A DNA stretch of 7,402 bases, taken from positions 1-7,402 of the forward strand of contig JANOBY010000768.1 of assembly GCA_031411935.1 (NCBI GenBank). Reading direction: 5' to 3'. A program made the translations under genes and the position numbers. The notes under the pieces were generated by a model that searched no databases, was not told the DNA's origin, and worked only from the letters and a program-made list of their open reading frames with translations. Shown one piece after another: positions 5,599 through 7,402 of the stretch (position 1 is its first letter; each line of letters starts with the position of its first letter). The stretch is from JAQGHR01 sp031411935 (lineage in GTDB: Bacteria; Planctomycetota; Planctomycetia; Isosphaerales; Isosphaeraceae).

Positions 5599-6513
5599 TC
5601 ACGCGACTTCCGCGTCGCGTCGCATGGGGCGGGAGGCCGCCATGGCGATTTGATTGAGCAAGGATAGAGAAAGGCCCACATGCTCCGCAAGCTTGACCGG
5701 TCTGACGACCCTCAGCGATGACGTCTTGAGGCTCATCAAGTTCTCGGACCGATCGAAGTACAAGGCCACGACCCACGCCCCTTCGCCCTGGATGATCCAG
5801 CCGGGCTTCTCGGAGATCGCGGTTGTGATCGAGTCGGAAAACAGGGCGCGAAGGTTACGAGGCTCATCGCCGAAAAGGGAGTAAGCCGCCGCGAACCGGG
5901 AATGGGGCTGGACGGCCACCCGCTCGCCGATCGGCCCGCCATCGAACCAGGGGAAGAGACCCTCGGGTCGGACCGCGAAGAGGGGCAAGGCCGACTCGGG
6001 TCGATAGATCGCCACCGCGGTCCCGTAAGCCTCGATCCCGGAAGGCCCATGCAACGCCATCTGGCGTCGAACGGCATGGCGGAACACGAGGACTCTCCCG
6101 CCGTGCGGCTCGCGTCTCTCGACCAGCCCCTCGGTCCGCGCGAGGGAGCCCCGCGAGAAGATCGGGAGGCGCTTCAGGTCGTCCGGGAGTGTCGCCTCGG
6201 CGGGTTGTGGCTGCAACGACAGGGCCGAAAACTCGTGAGCCTCTGCCCACGCGCCGGTCTCGTTCGCTCGGTGTTGTGCCCGGATCGAGCGAACGCCCCA
6301 GGCAAGGATCACGGCCGCGGCGAGGCCCGAGAGCAAGGCGAAGCGGAGATTGGCCTCCCGCATGGAATCGAAGGTAATCACGGCGACGGCGACCATGGCC
6401 ACGAGCGAGATGACCCATCGCCAGTCTCTGGGCTCGCGCCGCCGATCCAGATAAACCACGACCGACCAGAGGGACCAGGTGAGGAGCCAGAAGGGACTCA
6501 GACCGGACGGCAT
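5599..6513 (-). CDS. Membrane protein of unknown function, three predicted helices
   Basis: I do not recognise this 304-residue protein by name. Hydrophobic segments at about 8-21, 32-48 and 57-75 anchor it in the membrane, with short charged turns (DRRREPRD) between them. A soluble region of about 225 residues follows. It contains an FAVRPEGLFPWF segment, then RFAAAYSLFGDEPRNLRALF and a DSITTAISEKPGWIIQGEGAWVVALYFDR segment. This order resembles bacterial proteins in which a helix-anchored domain ends in a 'response of size to charge' type beta fold of unknown role, but the resemblance is weak. GGAGG lies eight bases before the ATG, a strong start. The last codons overlap a seven-base-pair hairpin (ACGCGAC/GTCGCGT, 5601-5620). 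It probably heads a two-gene transcript with the oxidoreductase 52 bp downstream, and diverges from the second oxidoreductase. Confidence 0.85.
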   Translation of the reverse strand: MPSGLSPFWLLTWSLWSVVVYLDRRREPRDWRWVISLVAMVAVAVITFDSMREANLRFALLSGLAAAVILAWGVRSIRAQHRANETGAWAEAHEFSALSLQPQPAEATLPDDLKRLPIFSRGSLARTEGLVERREPHGGRVLVFRHAVRRQMALHGPSGIEAYGTAVAIYRPESALPLFAVRPEGLFPWFDGGPIGERVAVQPHSRFAAAYSLFGDEPRNLRALFSDSITTAISEKPGWIIQGEGAWVVALYFDRSENLMSLKTSSLRVVRPVKLAEHVGLSLSLLNQIAMAASRPMRRDAEVA

Positions 6514-6521
6514 GCGCGATC

Positions 6522-6526
6522 CCTCC
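6522..6526 (-). promoter_or_regulatory. Ribosome binding site of the three-helix membrane protein gene
   Basis: GGAGG on the minus strand ends eight bases before ATG 6513. It is the strongest Shine-Dalgarno match in the window and supports both the gene and its start. Confidence 0.6.
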
Positions 6527-6559
6527 GCAACACGTCACCACGAACCGGCAACCGCCGCC

Positions 6560-6588
6560 TTGCCATTGCGGGTACACGTTACTATCCT
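6560..6588 (+). promoter_or_regulatory. Candidate sigma-70 promoter of the right-end oxidoreductase
   Basis: TTGCCA (6560-6565) and TATCCT (6583-6588) are exactly 17 bases apart and match consensus at five and four of six positions. Transcription would start near 6595, giving a leader of about 48 bases. The -10 element lies inside a wide inverted repeat, TTGCGGG (6566-6572) and CCCGCAA (6598-6604), which could be a repressor site. Confidence 0.45.
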
Positions 6589-6604
6589 TCACGAATTCCC
6601 GCAA

Positions 6605-6619
6605 CGGCCGGTTCGGCCG
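6605..6619. promoter_or_regulatory. 15-base palindrome in the leader of the right-end oxidoreductase gene
   Basis: CGGCCG-GTT-CGGCCG forms two identical palindromic hexamers around a three-base centre. It lies about 10 bases after the predicted transcription start and 23 bases before the ATG. It could be an operator or a leader hairpin. In GC-rich DNA a chance match of this size is possible. Confidence 0.3.
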
Positions 6620-6642
6620 ATCTCCGAGCAAGGTGAATCATC

Positions 6643-7402
6643 ATGAGCAGCGGACAGCCCATCCGGGTGGCCATCGTCGGCCTCGGGTTCGGAGCCGAGT
6701 TCATCCCCATCTACCAGGCCTACCCGGGCGCCGAGATCTCGGCCATCTGCCGCCGGAATCGGGCCGAGCTGGACGCATGCGGCGACCGCTGGGGCATCGC
6801 GAAGCGGTACACGACCTTCGAGGAGGTCCTGTCCGATCCCGGGATCGACGCCGTCCACATCAACTCGCCGATCGCCGACCACGCCCCGCAAAGCCTCGCC
6901 GCGCTCCAGGCCGGCAAGCACGTGGCCTGCACCGTGCCGATGGCCACGTCCCTCGAGGACTGCCAGAAGATCGTCGAGGCGCAGAGGGCTTCGGGCAAGA
7001 TCTACATGATGATGGAGACCGTGGTCTACAGCCGCGAATACCTGTTCGTGAAGGATCTTTACGACCGAGGCGAGCTGGGCCGGCTCCAGTTCCTCCGCGG
7101 GTCGCACCAGCAAGATATGGAAGGCTGGCCGGGCTACTGGGAGGGGCTGCCCCCCATGCACTACGCGACCCACTGCGTAAGCCCCTGTCTGGCCATCCTG
7201 GGCAAGCACGCCGAGCACGTGGTCTGCCTTGGGTCGGGCCGGATCGATGAAAAGCTCATCACGAAGTATGGTTCCCCGTTCGCGATCGAGACGGCCACGT
7301 TCGCGATGAGGGACTCGGACGTGTGCGCCGAGGTCACCCGCAGCCTCTTCAATGTGGCCCGCCAGTACCGCGAGAGCTTCGACGCCTATGGCGACAAGAA
7401 GA
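6643..7402 (+). CDS. Gfo/Idh/MocA-type oxidoreductase with non-canonical active site (3' partial)
   Basis: ATG 6643 has AAGG nine bases upstream, and the frame stays open to the window edge (253 residues seen). The Rossmann domain opens with IRVAIVGLGFGAEF (GLGFGA at 13-18). AVHINSPIADHAPQSLAAL and AGKHVACTVPM follow where the family has its catalytic HV-x-CEKP, so Lys is replaced by Pro/Met at 99-100. In the C-terminal domain, PPMHYATHCVSP occupies the place of D-x3-H-x2-D: His177 is kept, but the aspartates correspond to His173 and Ser180. The blocks YMMMETVVYSREY and FLRGSHQQDMEGWPGYWEGLP are unbroken and well ordered, so this is a subfamily, not a decayed gene. It may bind NAD(P) and a sugar-like ligand with altered chemistry. 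It has no signal peptide. It diverges from the membrane protein gene across 129 bp and is a distant paralogue of the oxidoreductase at 4434-5546. Confidence 0.93.
   Translation, partial: MSSGQPIRVAIVGLGFGAEFIPIYQAYPGAEISAICRRNRAELDACGDRWGIAKRYTTFEEVLSDPGIDAVHINSPIADHAPQSLAALQAGKHVACTVPMATSLEDCQKIVEAQRASGKIYMMMETVVYSREYLFVKDLYDRGELGRLQFLRGSHQQDMEGWPGYWEGLPPMHYATHCVSPCLAILGKHAEHVVCLGSGRIDEKLITKYGSPFAIETATFAMRDSDVCAEVTRSLFNVARQYRESFDAYGDKK

Noticed and set aside
6633..7250. Plus-strand frame of 205 codons overlapping the right-end oxidoreductase
   Set aside because: It is out of frame with the real gene, which gives a clear Rossmann fold from ATG 6643. This frame reads as Arg/Pro/Gly-rich noise.

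Overview
The window is high-GC bacterial chromosome, with seven protein-coding genes and no RNA gene, CRISPR array, insertion sequence or phage gene that I could see. The mix of genes suggests a planctomycete, perhaps of the Isosphaeraceae type. The reasons are two separate Gfo/Idh/MocA oxidoreductases within 3 kb, an exported protein with two thioredoxin domains (WCGWC), loosely packed single-gene units, and a short intergenic repeat built on TGGGTTCGTT. That assignment is inference from gene content and style; no marker gene is present.

Layout, left to right. (1) 1-698, + strand: C-terminal part of an aldolase-like alpha/beta-barrel protein whose start lies outside the window. (2) 765-1439, - strand: a four-helix DUF4956 membrane protein, convergent with gene 1. 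(3) 1440-1878: gene-free, with two hairpins, one placed as the terminator of the next gene. (4) 1879-2880, - strand: an exported double-thioredoxin protein with a clear ribosome binding site and a plausible sigma-70 promoter. (5) 2881-3473: gene-free and comparatively AT-rich, carrying four copies of TGGGTTCGTT, two of them in exact tandem. (6) 3474-4379, + strand: a membrane-anchored SPFH/Band 7 protein. (7) 4391-4423: a perfect 13-bp hairpin between convergent genes. (8) 4434-5546, - strand: a canonical Gfo/Idh/MocA dehydrogenase. (9) 5599-6513, - strand: an unrecognised membrane protein 52 bp upstream of gene 8 and probably in the same transcript. (10) 6514-6642: a divergent promoter region with a good sigma-70 candidate and dyads. 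(11) 6643 to the window end, + strand: a second Gfo/Idh/MocA protein in which the usual catalytic lysine motif and both aspartates of the D-x3-H-x2-D motif are replaced.

The genes do not form an obvious joint pathway. The two oxidoreductases point to sugar or polyol metabolism. The thioredoxin protein points to disulfide chemistry outside the cytoplasm, and the SPFH and DUF4956 proteins to membrane functions. I found no convincing new multi-gene system. The items most worth a second look are the TGGGTTCGTT repeat cluster, the catalytically atypical oxidoreductase at the right end, and the small regulatory structures.
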